Shown: positions 15,501 to 23,822 of the stretch, in pieces
Layout of the letters: every line of letters starts with the position of its first letter
Numbering within the stretch: the stretch's first letter is position 1
Source: Omphiscola glabra
Taxonomy: Eukaryota > Mollusca > Gastropoda > Lymnaeidae
NCBI GenBank assembly: GCA_964017045.1
Contig: OZ024796.1
Location: 21,537,510-21,601,509 of the forward strand
Length of the DNA stretch: 64,000 nt
Reading direction: 5' to 3'
Notes under the pieces: generated by a model
The model's database searches: none
What the model saw: only the letters and a program-made list of their open reading frames with translations
What the model was told of the DNA's origin: nothing
Translations under genes and position numbers: made by a program

Positions 15501-18500
15501 AGGTTTATTTATGAAACTTCATAGCTAACAAGAATCAGAAATATTCAAAGTATTTAAAAAACACAAAATCAGTTTAAGGTTATTTATAAAACACTGCCAC
15601 CAGAGTAAAGTTGTCCTATACAACAATCAGATTTAAACTGGCGTTACATCATTTCTAGGAGCGACTGTTGCGCATTGAAATGGGTTTATTAAGTTCCGAG
15701 GAACTTGCAGAGGACGATGACTCCGAGGATCGAGCAGACAGCCTCCAGTTCAGCTATGCCGCTTACCTTGAGGAGCAGGAGAACTTGAAGAGACGGCTCG
15801 AAGAAAAGTTCCAAGAGACGGGAGCCTGGGAAGATTGGGTGGAGTATCAAAAGGCCTTGGGAAACTTTGATCTAGAAAACATGAGGGTGAGTCATGGAGC
15901 TATGGGAATAATGAAGTCAAAGCTAGGATTAGGGACAGATTGTTTTAGCCCTGATTGATATCTGGGACAGATTGTTTTAGCCCTGATTGATATCTGGGAC
16001 AGATTGTTTTAGCCCTGATTGATATCTGGGACAGATTGTTTTAGCCCTGATTGATATCTGGGACAGATTGTTTCAAGCCCTGATTGATATCTGGGATAAC
16101 TATTAAAGAACACTTCCATGACATGTGTTGAAATGTTCACTGGTAAAGTAACAAATCTGTGTATTAAAAGATTTAAATCTCATCCAATGTTCTGGAAATT
16201 GCAATGAACAAAGTAATGACATTGAATAGGTATCTTGGCTTTGCTTATATCCAGTGGGTCTAGGCTTAGTTAGTTAAGTTTTCTTGTTGAACCTATAGTC
16301 TAAAGACTCATTTTGTTTCTACGAATGGGAAAATCTTTCTTTTCTTTTTTTTTAAAAGTGGGAAATTTTAGTGACAACTGGAAATACTGTAAGAATGACA
16401 TAATATTGTGCGTGAAATAGTGATTTGTTCTTGCTATGGGCCTGTAATGTTTCAATGATTTGTTCTTGTTATGGGCCTGTAATGTCTCAATTATTTGTTC
16501 TTGCTATGGGCCTGTAATGGTTCAATTATTTGTTCTTGTTATGGGCCTGTAATGTCTCAATTATTTGTTCTTGCTATGGGCCTGTAATGGTTCAATTATT
16601 TGTCTTTGCTATGGGCCTGTAATGTTTGGATTATTTGTTCTAGCTATGGGCCTGTAATGTTTCAATGTTTTGTTCCTGAAGTACTTTCAACCAAACTATA
16701 ATGATGATTACTCTAAATATATATTACATTTGTTCATTTCTAGCTTATCACAGTGGCAGATAGAGGTAAGTGGCATAGACATGGAGCATTAAACACCAAA
16801 GTTATTTGAGCTATAGATTCTAAATATGGCATCTGGTGAAAGACTTTAATTTATGTATAAAATTTCAAGCTGATTCTAAGAGTTTATTATGTGTGAATGT
16901 TGCTAACTGTGATTCCTTAACATACAAGATCAAAGATTTTTTCATATTGATTTTAATGTTATTTAACTGAATATATATTTAGTAGTAAGTAACATTTTGT
17001 TAAACTATCATTTCAGCTGCACAAACCATACGGTACGTAATCTTACATAAAAGTATTTATTTATATCTGATGATCTATTTAAATTCATTACCAAGGGTTC
17101 CCTTCCTTTATTAAACTAGGTTGATCAACGTTTCATATGTTTAGCTGTGTATTAAAAATAATGCTTCCTTGCCTTACGTTTTTATTGTCTTACCCATGAT
17201 GCATTTTTTTATGTCTCAGAAAACTTAGACTAGTTGAGACCATAGGTTTATTATTCGTTTTTGCTATTGAGGAATTTTCATTTTATAAATTAAATTTTAA
17301 GTTCCTATTTGTTACATTGTTTTTGCTATCTTTTCAAATACCACATTTACTATAATATATCTATCAAATATAGTCCCACAATTATATTGTATTCTTACAC
17401 AAAATAGTCCCGTGACAACTGCACAACAGTCAAGGATGATAATAAACAAACTTTCCAATAAATGTTGCTTCATCTTAGCTTGTGTTTGATGTACAAATTT
17501 ACCTTAAAAACAAGTTGTTGTTTTTTCAAGAATGTGTAAGTTAAGGTATCAGAAATTAATGAGAAATAAAATAAAATAAATATAAATAGTATTGTACCGA
17601 ATGTGATTAAATGCTGCTAGTGTCGGCCAGAAGCGATAACTTTCTGTCCACACCCATTCATAGTTCTTTTTTAATAATTGACTAACGTTTGGTTCAAAAC
17701 AAATTGATTGGCTGTTATTAAAAGTCAGTTTAATTATATGCTAAAGGTTCATTATGTCACATAAAATATATTGTTACTTGAATACAATTTTTATATATTT
17801 GTTTTTTCAATGTCGTAAAACCATATCCAAACCATGTCTCTTGTGTGTTAGTGGCATACCCCAGTACCCAGGTCAGCCCTATGATGAGAGGCCAGGTTTC
17901 CAGGATGATCCAGATGTGGAACCAGAAGCTAAAGAATATGACATTGAGGACTACATCATGTACAGAAATTACCTCAACATTGAAGTACCTGACATCAGAA
18001 AAGAGTTCTGCAGAAAAACGGTATTTGCTCAGCAATCGGCCGCAGAGCAGCAAAGGGAGAGAGAGCGCAAAAAGTATGTGGCGGAGAAACTTAAAGGTCG
18101 AGATGTCGCAGGCACCAGGGAAAGCATTAGCCGAAATATCTCCGACAGAAGAATCACAGACGCTCAGTTGTCTCCTGCAGCTTTAGCATCTGAAACCGTC
18201 ATAAGCCCAGATTCTGAGGGGCCACCAAAAGATTAATCCATTGAATAATTCACTTTAGGATTTAGGGTTAAAAATAAATTATGTAGGATTCCATTAACTG
18301 TAGGTGTAAAATTGTCTATGATCAAACCATTATGTAAGTTACCTTATCTGAAACAATACGTTATCATCACTTGTGTTTATTAACTGGGATATACAGATTA
18401 TTCGGAAACTTATAAATAATAAAAATCTGTTCAAACAATTTTTTATTCACCTCTAGTCCATCCCATTATGTAGAGTTAACAAATCTTTTGGTTATTTTTG

Positions 18501-19674
18501 GTCTGAGAGTGCATTATTTTTTAACAGGAATATGTAAGCCATGTTTTAACTTGTTCAACTATTTTGAATTCAGACCAATCTAATATACGCCAAGGCTGCA
18601 AGCACACTATCACAAAAAATGCAATAACTTGAATTAGACATAATGTCTAAAGAAATTAGAATTTTCCAGTCTATTTTAAAACTTTTTTGTGTAATTTAAT
18701 TCTTCACCATTGTTTTTATTTATTTTAATGAAGAGTATCAAAAGTAGAAATTTTATTTTAGATACCATATGAGAAGAAACAAATAAAAAACTATTTGTTC
18801 TAAAAAAAAAAAATTATTTCTCTTAGTAATGAAGGTACTGTTTTATTTCAAATTATTAATTTTTATTACATGCTAAATATACTGGCAATCAATTTGGATT
18901 CTTTAGCTATACATTTATTACAAAACTCTAATTTCTTGATTTTGCTCTACGTTTGGGACCACAGCTTGAAGAATTATATATGAAAATAAAGAAAATGAGG
19001 CACCAAACTAAATCTGTCATGAATACCCTCTCCTTGGTGACTAGCATCAGTTTTCTCCCTTCCTTATCTCCCAAGAGATTGTGTAACCACCATTGTGAGC
19101 AGTTCTTAACACACTTGATCTGACTGTAACTGTTAGCTGTAGTTTGAGATCTGCAGCACTGTTATACTCCTCATTTTAAGTCATAGATATTATGCAAGGG
19201 GAAGATTTGAATGTTTATAAATATTCTTTTTTATTATACCCAGTATTTACATTGCCTGATATTTACAATTTAGGCTTTTATACATGAACTTTGATAATTG
19301 AGTTTCTTATATTTACAGACAAATGTGAGCCTATATTTTATTAAATTGATAAACATTTTGCAAATGTTATTCATCCTCTTTTTTTAATATTTATTTGAGA
19401 TATTTCTATTCCATTAAATTTGCAGAAAATTATTATTATTTCTTTTTAAAGTGTTCTTAAGAAATTCATGTTCTATTTTTTCTAGGTAATGTATTTTTCA
19501 GCCTTTCAAGTGAATCCCTTGATTTAATTGTACATCTTTGTTGACTAACCTCTTAATGAAAGGAATTTTCTTTCAGTTCAACTTAATTTTGTTTTAATTT
19601 TCTTTTTAATATATTGATTTCAACTTCATCTTTTAATCTGTTTCAAATCAATTTTGAATTTTACAAATAAAATG

Positions 19675-19707
<33 letters not shown>

Positions 19708-21168
19708 ACCTTACTGAATCATTGAAACCAGAATGCAATGATTTAGAATGCATTTCACATTTTAAATTAAATTTTAATGAATTTTGAGAATAGTTTTAAT
19801 TTTACTAATAAATTAAATGTTCAAGGACACAAACACATAATTTAAATCTGCACATCCAGATTATGGCATTATTACTTATCTGTACTTTACAACATAAAGT
19901 GGCTTATTTATCATAATGGTACTTTTACCAGCTTCCAAGAATAATTTAGTAAACATAGTCCACCCAGGATGTGTGATTTTTAGCTAAAACCCAACCTAAT
20001 GTAATTGGCCTCTTAGGCCCTATTTGTGTCATAAATATGCATACATTGTCCTTGTTTACCTGCAGGGTGTAAATTGCAAAATAAAATGTCTTGTTTAATG
20101 TGCAGGTCTGCTGGCAGGCAGCCAACTGTCGCTCATAGGAAGATATCTAATAGTGGTGGCATCAAACCAGCTGACAACACCAAGAAAGACGATAAAGAAA
20201 ATTTGCAACAGTTACCTCTTAACATATCTGATACAGGTCAGCAGTAAAAGAATATCTATTGATGTTACATGAGACATAGACAAAGAGCCATAGCAAAAGC
20301 ACAGCTGAATGGCTTTAAATAATTAAATACTTTGGACAATAAAAAGCTAACCTCATTTAAATCCTGTTGTCACTTAATGATGTTGATGTCTAAAACTGTG
20401 GCAAAATTGTGTTTAGCCAAGTAGAACTCAACATTATTATACATGGATTTCAATGGACATTACAGATGTAGGAGGTGATTGATGGGTAGGGAGGTGGGGG
20501 ATTGCTTGCGGGTAATGTTTTGAAATTGAAAAGGGATGTGTATGTGCAGAAAGGTTAGGAACCCAGGGATTTAAACTATCTCTTGAATTTGAGTTCAATA
20601 GATCATGTTGATGGTTTTCTTCAAGTGGATTGCCTTATAAAATTAAAAAATGTTGGGATGTTAAATAAGATTACACTAGCAAAAATAATAAGGCTTACAA
20701 ATTAAAACACAAATCGTTTTCCTCATATAAAAAATTCTTTATTTCTACAAATATTTTAATATTCCTTCACATGTGCTTCATATACATTTGTTTTGTTTTA
20801 TTTAATTAATGTAAGTTAATTTTTAAGTTCATGATTTTGTTGGTTAAATTGTATGTACAGCATGGTCAGCCCAGCCCTAGGCTGGGGTACCGCGCTATGT
20901 GAGACTAATAATAATTCTTGACAGATGACAAACAAATACTTTACAAATGTATATAACAAAGGGAAATTAATGATTTTTGAAAATGTAACATACCCATTTC
21001 ATTCTTACAGTGGCCAACAAAAAACCAGAGGGTATCGAAGAAATGAAGATGACCAAGAAAGGCAAAAATCCAGTTCAATCTCAACATGGTGCACCTGTGA
21101 AGGAAAAAACAACTCATATTTCCACAGAGTTAAAAGAAAGCAACAGAACTAAAGTGATGTCTAGTTAA
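333..21168 (+). CDS. RGS22: RGS22-like regulator of G-protein signalling (5'-truncated by window edge, 21 exons)
   Basis: Exons: 333-582, 997-1885, 2782-2943, 3460-3643, 5052-5677, 7140-7356, 7694-7795, 8125-8319, 8716-8799, 9151-9333, 10264-10413, 10748-11239, 12965-13126, 14147-14326, 14458-14622, 15659-15886, 16744-16765, 17017-17032, 17852-18073, 20106-20236 and 21011-21168. All junctions keep phase and the total is 4818 nt, so 1605 residues plus a stop. Four RGS-type helical segments lie at about residues 345-460, 745-880, 915-1070 and 1185-1310 of this partial protein. Acidic linkers separate them and the tail is lysine-rich. RGS domains accelerate GTP hydrolysis by G-protein alpha subunits. 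A protein with several divergent RGS copies and this length matches RGS22, which in mammals is testis-enriched and reported to bind G-alpha-12/13-class subunits. The name rests on architecture and remembered family sequence, not on a database search. The N-terminus lies before position 1. Introns not mentioned elsewhere are AT-rich with nothing recognisable. Confidence 0.75.
997..1885 (+). CDS. RGS22: RGS22-like exon, acidic linker and start of first RGS-type segment
   Basis: The acceptor is taacag and the donor cagag|gtactg; two bases carry over. This is the largest exon of the gene. It encodes an acidic linker with a run of Asp/Glu/Ser near DADSLLDSDEDFEE, then KWHSLTSLKGIMAFKKFLE, whose spacing of hydrophobic residues is typical of the opening helices of an RGS domain. 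Confidence 0.8.
2532..2766 (+). repeat. 16-bp minisatellite
   Basis: Units of gacctactgtagacat with drift, about 14 copies. They end about 15 bases before the acceptor of the exon at 2782. Confidence 0.8.
2782..2943 (+). CDS. RGS22: RGS22-like exon, middle of first RGS-type segment
   Basis: The acceptor is tatttcag and the donor tactg|gtaaat. The phase fits both neighbours. It encodes RYIMYMRERYYKKG and a Trp-containing helix (LASWCPKYLF) that continues the RGS-like fold of the previous exon. Confidence 0.75.
3460..3643 (+). CDS. RGS22: RGS22-like exon, end of first RGS-type segment
   Basis: The acceptor is cttcccag. The 3' limit is less certain. The next exon requires phase 0, and gaggag|gttgtt at 3643 is the best phase-0 donor before the in-frame stop near 3686. 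A donor three bases later would also fit. It encodes APRYLLKHLLRTHPEKYY, then a Pro/Cys-rich linker. Confidence 0.6.
4308..4466 (+). mobile_element. Small MITE with ATATAAGAC-type inverted ends
   Basis: The left end (tatttcgctcatataagac) and right end (gtcttatatacgcaaaaata) are imperfect inverted repeats of about 19 bp. Between them ataagacgc recurs four times. There is no coding capacity. It lies in the intron before the exon at 5052. Confidence 0.55.
4470..4572 (+). repeat. 18-bp minisatellite
   Basis: Five or six copies of ctaatgctgacatttagt directly after the small MITE at 4.3 kb. Confidence 0.8.
5052..5677 (+). CDS. RGS22: RGS22-like exon, disordered linker
   Basis: The acceptor is tttaacag and the donor agtgg|gtaagc is strong. 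It encodes 208 residues rich in Ser, Pro, Lys and Ala with no obvious fold, joining the first and second RGS segments. Confidence 0.75.
6008..6842 (+). repeat. 70-bp satellite, 12 units
   Basis: Unit starts are at 6008, 6077, 6147, 6217, 6287, 6357, 6427, 6497, 6567, 6636, 6705 and 6774, so the period is 69 or 70. Copies are almost identical. Each contains the palindrome acatatatatgt. The array is in the intron before the exon at 7140. The minus-strand open frame through it is an artefact of the repeat. Confidence 0.95.
7140..7356 (+). CDS. RGS22: RGS22-like exon, start of second RGS domain
   Basis: The acceptor is tatttttcag and the donor agaact|gtaagg. It ends in phase 0. MEFLLQALHHEQDAGHSF is the opening helix pair of an RGS domain, where a short segment of protein is followed by the conserved FRKYIEK-type helix. 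Confidence 0.8.
7694..7795 (+). CDS. RGS22: RGS22-like exon, second RGS domain
   Basis: The acceptor is acatttcag and the donor ccaag|gtaggt. It is 34 codons long and phase 0 at both ends. It encodes NWINHLDFWEKVQEYRKLF, matching the conserved FW..v..y motif of RGS domains. Confidence 0.85.
8125..8319 (+). CDS. RGS22: RGS22-like exon, second RGS domain
   Basis: The acceptor is ttttttcag and the donor gcaaa|gtgagc. It is 65 codons long and phase 0 at both ends. It encodes the helix IFAQCIVEGAPKGIGV and the C-terminal helix DEAEEYTLKVLFEAFQGYL. This is the usual end of an RGS fold, where an F..AQ..v...l pattern precedes the closing helix. Confidence 0.85.
8716..8799 (+). CDS. RGS22: RGS22-like exon, short helix after second RGS domain
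   Basis: The acceptor is tttccag and the donor ggaa|gtaaga. It is 28 codons long and phase 0 at both ends. It encodes a basic helix (VERAEIMRRLETKNTY). It is too short to stand out by length, but its splice sites and phase fit exactly. Confidence 0.7.
9151..9333 (+). CDS. RGS22: RGS22-like exon, start of third RGS-type domain
   Basis: The acceptor is ctgctcag and the donor ctgaag|gttggt. It is 61 codons long in phase 0. It encodes VPAEFREWSLDKLVHNRIEL and HFRQYLIENFAEIDLK, an RGS opening with the F..yL...fae.dL pattern. Confidence 0.8.
10264..10413 (+). CDS. RGS22: RGS22-like exon, third RGS-type domain
   Basis: The acceptor is catctcag and the donor aatага-type boundary lies at aga|gtaaaa. 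It is 50 codons long in phase 0. It encodes CWMDIEAWRRTPHDD, the Trp motif of the RGS core, then a basic stretch and a YFFGPSSPAGKEG loop. Confidence 0.8.
10748..11239 (+). CDS. RGS22: RGS22-like exon, end of third RGS-type domain and linker
   Basis: The acceptor is actttag and the donor gtaaag|gtaggt. It is 164 codons long in phase 0. The first 60 residues finish the third RGS-type segment (YVRDRLERKHLPLFLLS). The rest is a basic linker rich in Ser, Arg and Pro. Confidence 0.8.
12965..13126 (+). CDS. RGS22: RGS22-like exon, start of fourth RGS domain
   Basis: The acceptor is accttcag and the donor tacaag|gtcatt. It is 54 codons long in phase 0. It has a canonical RGS start: F.RALMNPLTCQQFQKYV, then NDILFWLEVQKYK, matching the family pattern of FR.FL followed by ENI.FWL.v..yk. 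Confidence 0.9.
14147..14326 (+). CDS. RGS22: RGS22-like exon, fourth RGS domain
   Basis: The acceptor is gttgtag and the donor gcccag|gtaaca. It is 60 codons long in phase 0. It encodes LQQKINAIINCFIDSSIPPS and IDITPDMAERILEH, matching the RGS positions where a single helix is followed by the ..i.i....~r..i segment. Confidence 0.9.
14458..14622 (+). CDS. RGS22: RGS22-like exon, end of fourth RGS domain; its 3' end seeds a minisatellite
   Basis: The acceptor is cttacag. The first donor is gagaag|gtatgt, giving 55 codons in phase 0. It encodes LAIFRMLLQHWQPFCDF, then a Lys/Glu-rich helix ending MLQREK. The last 20 bp are the first unit of the 20-bp array that follows, so many equivalent donors lie downstream and the exon could be longer in some transcripts. 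Confidence 0.75.
14603..15185 (+). repeat. 20-bp minisatellite spanning an exon-intron junction, about 29 units
   Basis: The unit gtatgttgcagagagagaag is a copy of the end of the exon at 14458 plus its donor. The first unit is exonic and the others lie in the intron. Variants are gaag or gagg before gt, and gtatgt or gcatgt. Because 20 is not a multiple of three and no unit has a stop, long open frames appear in all frames on both strands. These are not genes. Confidence 0.9.
15659..15886 (+). CDS. RGS22: RGS22-like exon, acidic and helical C-terminal region
   Basis: The acceptor is tttctag and the donor atgagg|gtgagt is strong. It is 76 codons long in phase 0. It encodes an acidic stretch (EELAEDDDSEDR), then a charged helix with LKRRLEEKFQETG. 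Confidence 0.8.
15932..16095 (+). repeat. 32-bp minisatellite, 5 units
   Basis: Near-identical units starting gggacagattgttttagc, just after the donor at 15886. Confidence 0.9.
16421..16676 (+). repeat. 35-bp minisatellite, about 7 units
   Basis: Units of the form atttgttcttgctatggg then cctgtaatg, about 65 bases before the first micro-exon. Confidence 0.9.
16744..16765 (+). CDS. RGS22: RGS22-like micro-exon 1 (22 bp)
   Basis: The acceptor cattctag-like site is at 16741-16743 and the donor agag|gtaagt is near consensus. It encodes LITVADR plus one base. Together with the 16-bp micro-exon it supplies the two extra bases needed to join 15886 to 17852. An alternative that avoids both micro-exons is an acceptor at cccag|tac near 17862, which is also in phase. 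Confidence 0.45.
17017..17032 (+). CDS. RGS22: RGS22-like micro-exon 2 (16 bp)
   Basis: The acceptor is tatcatttcag and the donor atacg|gtacgt. It encodes AAQTI plus two bases, completing an Arg codon with the next exon. Both splice sites are good and the phase fits on both sides, but an exon this short could arise by chance. Confidence 0.45.
17852..18236 (+). CDS. RGS22: RGS22-like exon with two possible ends (spliced at 18073, or read through to stop at 18236)
   Basis: The acceptor is gtgttag. It encodes GIPQYPGQPYDERP, an acidic stretch and IEDYIMYRNYLNIEVPDIRK. A donor aaaaa|gtatgt at 18073 leaves two bases and joins in phase to the exon at 20106. If it is not used, the frame continues for 54 more codons to a stop at 18234-18236, and an AATAAA lies at 18273-18278. 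Both ends look usable, which suggests alternative C-termini. Confidence 0.7.
18273..18278 (+). terminator. Polyadenylation signal for the short RGS22-like isoform
   Basis: An AATAAA hexamer lies 37 bases after the read-through stop at 18236. It would end the unspliced 3' form. The region is AT-rich, so the hexamer alone is weak evidence. Confidence 0.35.
20106..20236 (+). CDS. RGS22: RGS22-like exon, lysine-rich tail
   Basis: The acceptor is aatgtgcag and the donor atacag|gtcagc. Only one of the three frames is open with a sensible composition: SAGRQPTVAHRKIS and KKDDKENLQQLPL. That frame is the one required by the donor at 18073. Confidence 0.6.
21011..21168 (+). CDS. RGS22: RGS22-like terminal exon
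   Basis: The acceptor is attcttacag. It encodes VANKKPEGIEEMKMTKKG and a further basic, Ser/Thr-rich tail ending KVMSS. The TAA stop at 21166-21168 lies inside the first unit of the 18-bp minisatellite, which then forms nearly all of the 3' untranslated region. Confidence 0.6.
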
Positions 21169-21615
21169 GACAGAATGTCTAGTTAAGACAGAATGTCTAG
21201 TTAAGACAGAATTTCTAGTTAAGACAGAATTTCTAGCCAAGACAGAATGTCTAGTTAAGACAGAATGTCTAGTTAAGGCAGAATTTCTAGTTAAGACAGA
21301 ATTTCTAGCCAAGACAGAATGTCTAGTTAAGACAGAATGTCTAGTTAAGGCAGAATTTCTAGTTAAGACAGAATTTCTAGCCAAGACAGAATGTCTAGTT
21401 AAGACAATGTCTAGTTAAGGCAGAATTTCTAGTTAAGACAGAATTTCTAGCCAAGACAGAATGTCTAGTTAAGACAGAATGTCTAGTTAAGGCAGAATTT
21501 CTAGTTAAGACAGAATTTCTAGCCAAGACAGAATGTCTAGTTAAGACAGAATGTCTAGTTAAGGCAGAATTTCTAGTTAAGACAGAATTTCTAGCCAAGA
21601 CAGAATGTCTAGTTA
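21156..21615 (+). repeat. 18-bp minisatellite with 72-bp higher-order pattern
   Basis: Units of gtctagttaagacagaat vary at three positions (gtct/ttct, gttaa/gccaa, gaca/ggca). The variants recur every four units. It holds the stop of the long RGS22-like isoform and forms its 3' untranslated region. Confidence 0.9.
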
Positions 21616-21616
21616 G

Positions 21617-21622
21617 AATAAA
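21617..21622 (+). terminator. Polyadenylation signal for the long RGS22-like isoform
   Basis: AATAAA follows directly on the end of the 18-bp minisatellite, about 450 bases after the stop at 21168. It is the first such hexamer after that stop. Confidence 0.45.
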
Positions 21623-22560
21623 ACTATAGAGTTCTCTGCTTGAAATCCCTAGATAATATTATAATTGAAGAACTGCTTCAACATACCTTGTGTTACTATT
21701 TCATTGAAATCCCTACTATTCCATCTTTCCATTCTTTAATTGTTAATTCAGATCATTATATCTACAAATTGATTGTTATCTTCTCATGAATGTGGATATT
21801 TCCACTCTTTAATCTGAACATTTGGTAACGGATGTTGCTGTTGTTTTTTGTTGACTATATAAATTTTAGAAATTGTGATTCTTCCAGAAATGATTCATGT
21901 GGAATGTTTTACTAATGGTGATGTTTCTTGTCTTGCCAAAGCTTTTTTTGAAAAATGTACTATGATCTGTGAAATCCTGTTTCTTGTCAGGTTTGCTAGA
22001 TATTTATGTCATTTAATAGTTCAAATTCCCTCCAGGCTTTTTTTTTTGCCCTTTAAATCTTGGAATTACAGCCAATGTCACATTTCAACATTACTGTCAC
22101 TGTTACATTTGGAGATTTTAAACTTTCATTGTCACATTAGTGTCACTGCTATTATATGATTTCCCAGACTAAAACTGTAGTTAAATCACCCAAAACAATA
22201 TATACATATCTTAAATTAAAAACTAGATGCTTATATTTTTTTGAGTATATTTACATATTTTCAATTTTTATCTTTAATTAATTCAAGTAAGTGATGTTCT
22301 CAGATTGTTTTATTATAAAGAAAGGGAGGTAATGCATTATTTGTTTTTACTTTGTGAAACTGCTGCACCTTTGTATAATTTTACATTAACTGTGATATTC
22401 TTGTATTGTTAAATATTTACACTATAAAAACAAGCCAAAACTGCTGATGACCAACTGTGATATTGAGTACTTATACAAAATCGGTTAACTATTTTCTATT
22501 ATTTTGTATCTAACCCACCCAACCCTTCATCTACCAGAGATAAAATTTTGTATAAAACAA
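21623..22560. other. Spacer, nothing recognised
   Basis: AT-rich sequence between the RGS22-like polyadenylation signal and the Penelope-like fragment. Short frames here show no family likeness or splice support. Confidence 0.5.
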
Positions 22561-22644
22561 GATGAAATTGACAGGAACAATCTTTGTCAATATAACAATA
22601 TATATTAAGCTTTAATAATAATTTTACAATACACATAAGTAAAC

Positions 22645-22667
22645 GTTTCGGCACATGCCTTCATCAG
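22645..22667 (-). ncRNA. Hammerhead-ribozyme-like core next to the Penelope-like fragment
   Basis: On the minus strand the sequence reads CTGATGA, then a 4-bp hairpin GGCA-TG-TGCC, then GAAAC. These are the two conserved strands of the hammerhead core around stem II. Penelope-like elements are known to carry minimal hammerhead motifs in their terminal repeats. Here the core points opposite to the RT fragment beside it, suggesting an inverted terminal repeat. Stems I and III were not established, so cleavage activity is unproven. Confidence 0.5.
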
Positions 22668-22675
22668 TTTGACAG

Positions 22676-23449
22676 AACTGGTTTTACAGCTTAACTTGTT
22701 TGAATTTAATGGCGAATTTTTTGATCAGATCAGTGGTGTTGCTATGGGAACAAAAATGGGACCAAGTTATGCATGTCTTTTTATGGGCCATTTGGAACAT
22801 CTTTGGAGTGAACACTACAAAGGTCCTTTCCCAGAATACTACAAGAGATACATACATAGATGACTGTATAGGGATTACCAACACGGACATAACACAACTA
22901 GAAAGTTTAATTGACATCATTGAACATTTTCATCCAACAATCAAATTCACTTCATTAATCGATAAAAGTACTATCAACTTTTTGGACTTAAAAATTAACC
23001 TCAACGAGAATAACATATCTACATCCATTTTCTATAAGAAAACAGACAGTCACAGTTTCTTACTATATTCATCGTCCCATCCTCAATCATGTAAAAACTC
23101 CATCTCTTTTTCTCAGTTGCTGTGACTGAGAAGACTCTGTAGTAATGATGAGGATTTTTGGGAAAGGACGGCTGAAATGTTGGATTTTTTCCGACGAAGG
23201 TCATATCCTGAACAAAATTTAAAAGCAGCTGTCACTCAAGTTAAAGACATGACTAGACAAGATTTTTTTAAATCTACTCATTCTGACGCTAGTGATAGGT
23301 CAAAATTTATTTTAACTTTTCATCCCCATAACCTTAAAGCTCGTTCTCTGGTCCCGAAAAACCGCTCAATTCTCATGGCACACCCTGTAACCAATGAGGT
23401 CTTCAGAAAACCTCCTTTTTTGCTTTGTCGCAGTCCAACACTTTTATAA
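22676..23449 (+). pseudogene. Penelope-like retroelement reverse transcriptase fragment, frameshifted
   Basis: Three frames together read as the C-terminal half of a Penelope-like RT. The first has FDQISGVAMGTKMGPSYACL, the conserved motif before the catalytic site. A second frame from about 22850 has YIDDC, the catalytic Asp pair, and then INFLDLKI. After a further frameshift near 23125 comes DFFRRRSYPEQNL, and near the end FHPHNLKARSLVPKN. The 5' half of the RT and the GIY-YIG endonuclease are missing. The two frameshifts and the truncation make it inactive. Confidence 0.75.
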
Positions 23450-23755
23450 CTTGTATTAAACTGCACCAAATTAACCCATTAAAACCATAATGAAAAATAT
23501 TGTCATTTGAAGTTGGGATGCTTTCACCAGGTTAGACTGACTTGCACATGATAATGATACATGAAGGTAAATCCAAATCACTAGATGTAACAGTCTATGT
23601 TGTCTCCAAATAGTTTTACTATTCCATTTATCAAAAGCTCAAGTCACAACTATGATCAGAGTAAACATGATGATGTCGTCTCATGAGGAAAGGGTTAGAT
23701 AAAAAGTTGGACATTGTGTTTATTCTATCAATAAGAAACTACCATGGGCCTAACC

Positions 23756-23759
<4 letters not shown>

Positions 23760-23820
<61 letters not shown>
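23760..23820 (+). repeat. (TC)n microsatellite
   Basis: About 29 uninterrupted TC dinucleotides. Confidence 0.95.
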
Positions 23821-23822
<2 letters not shown>

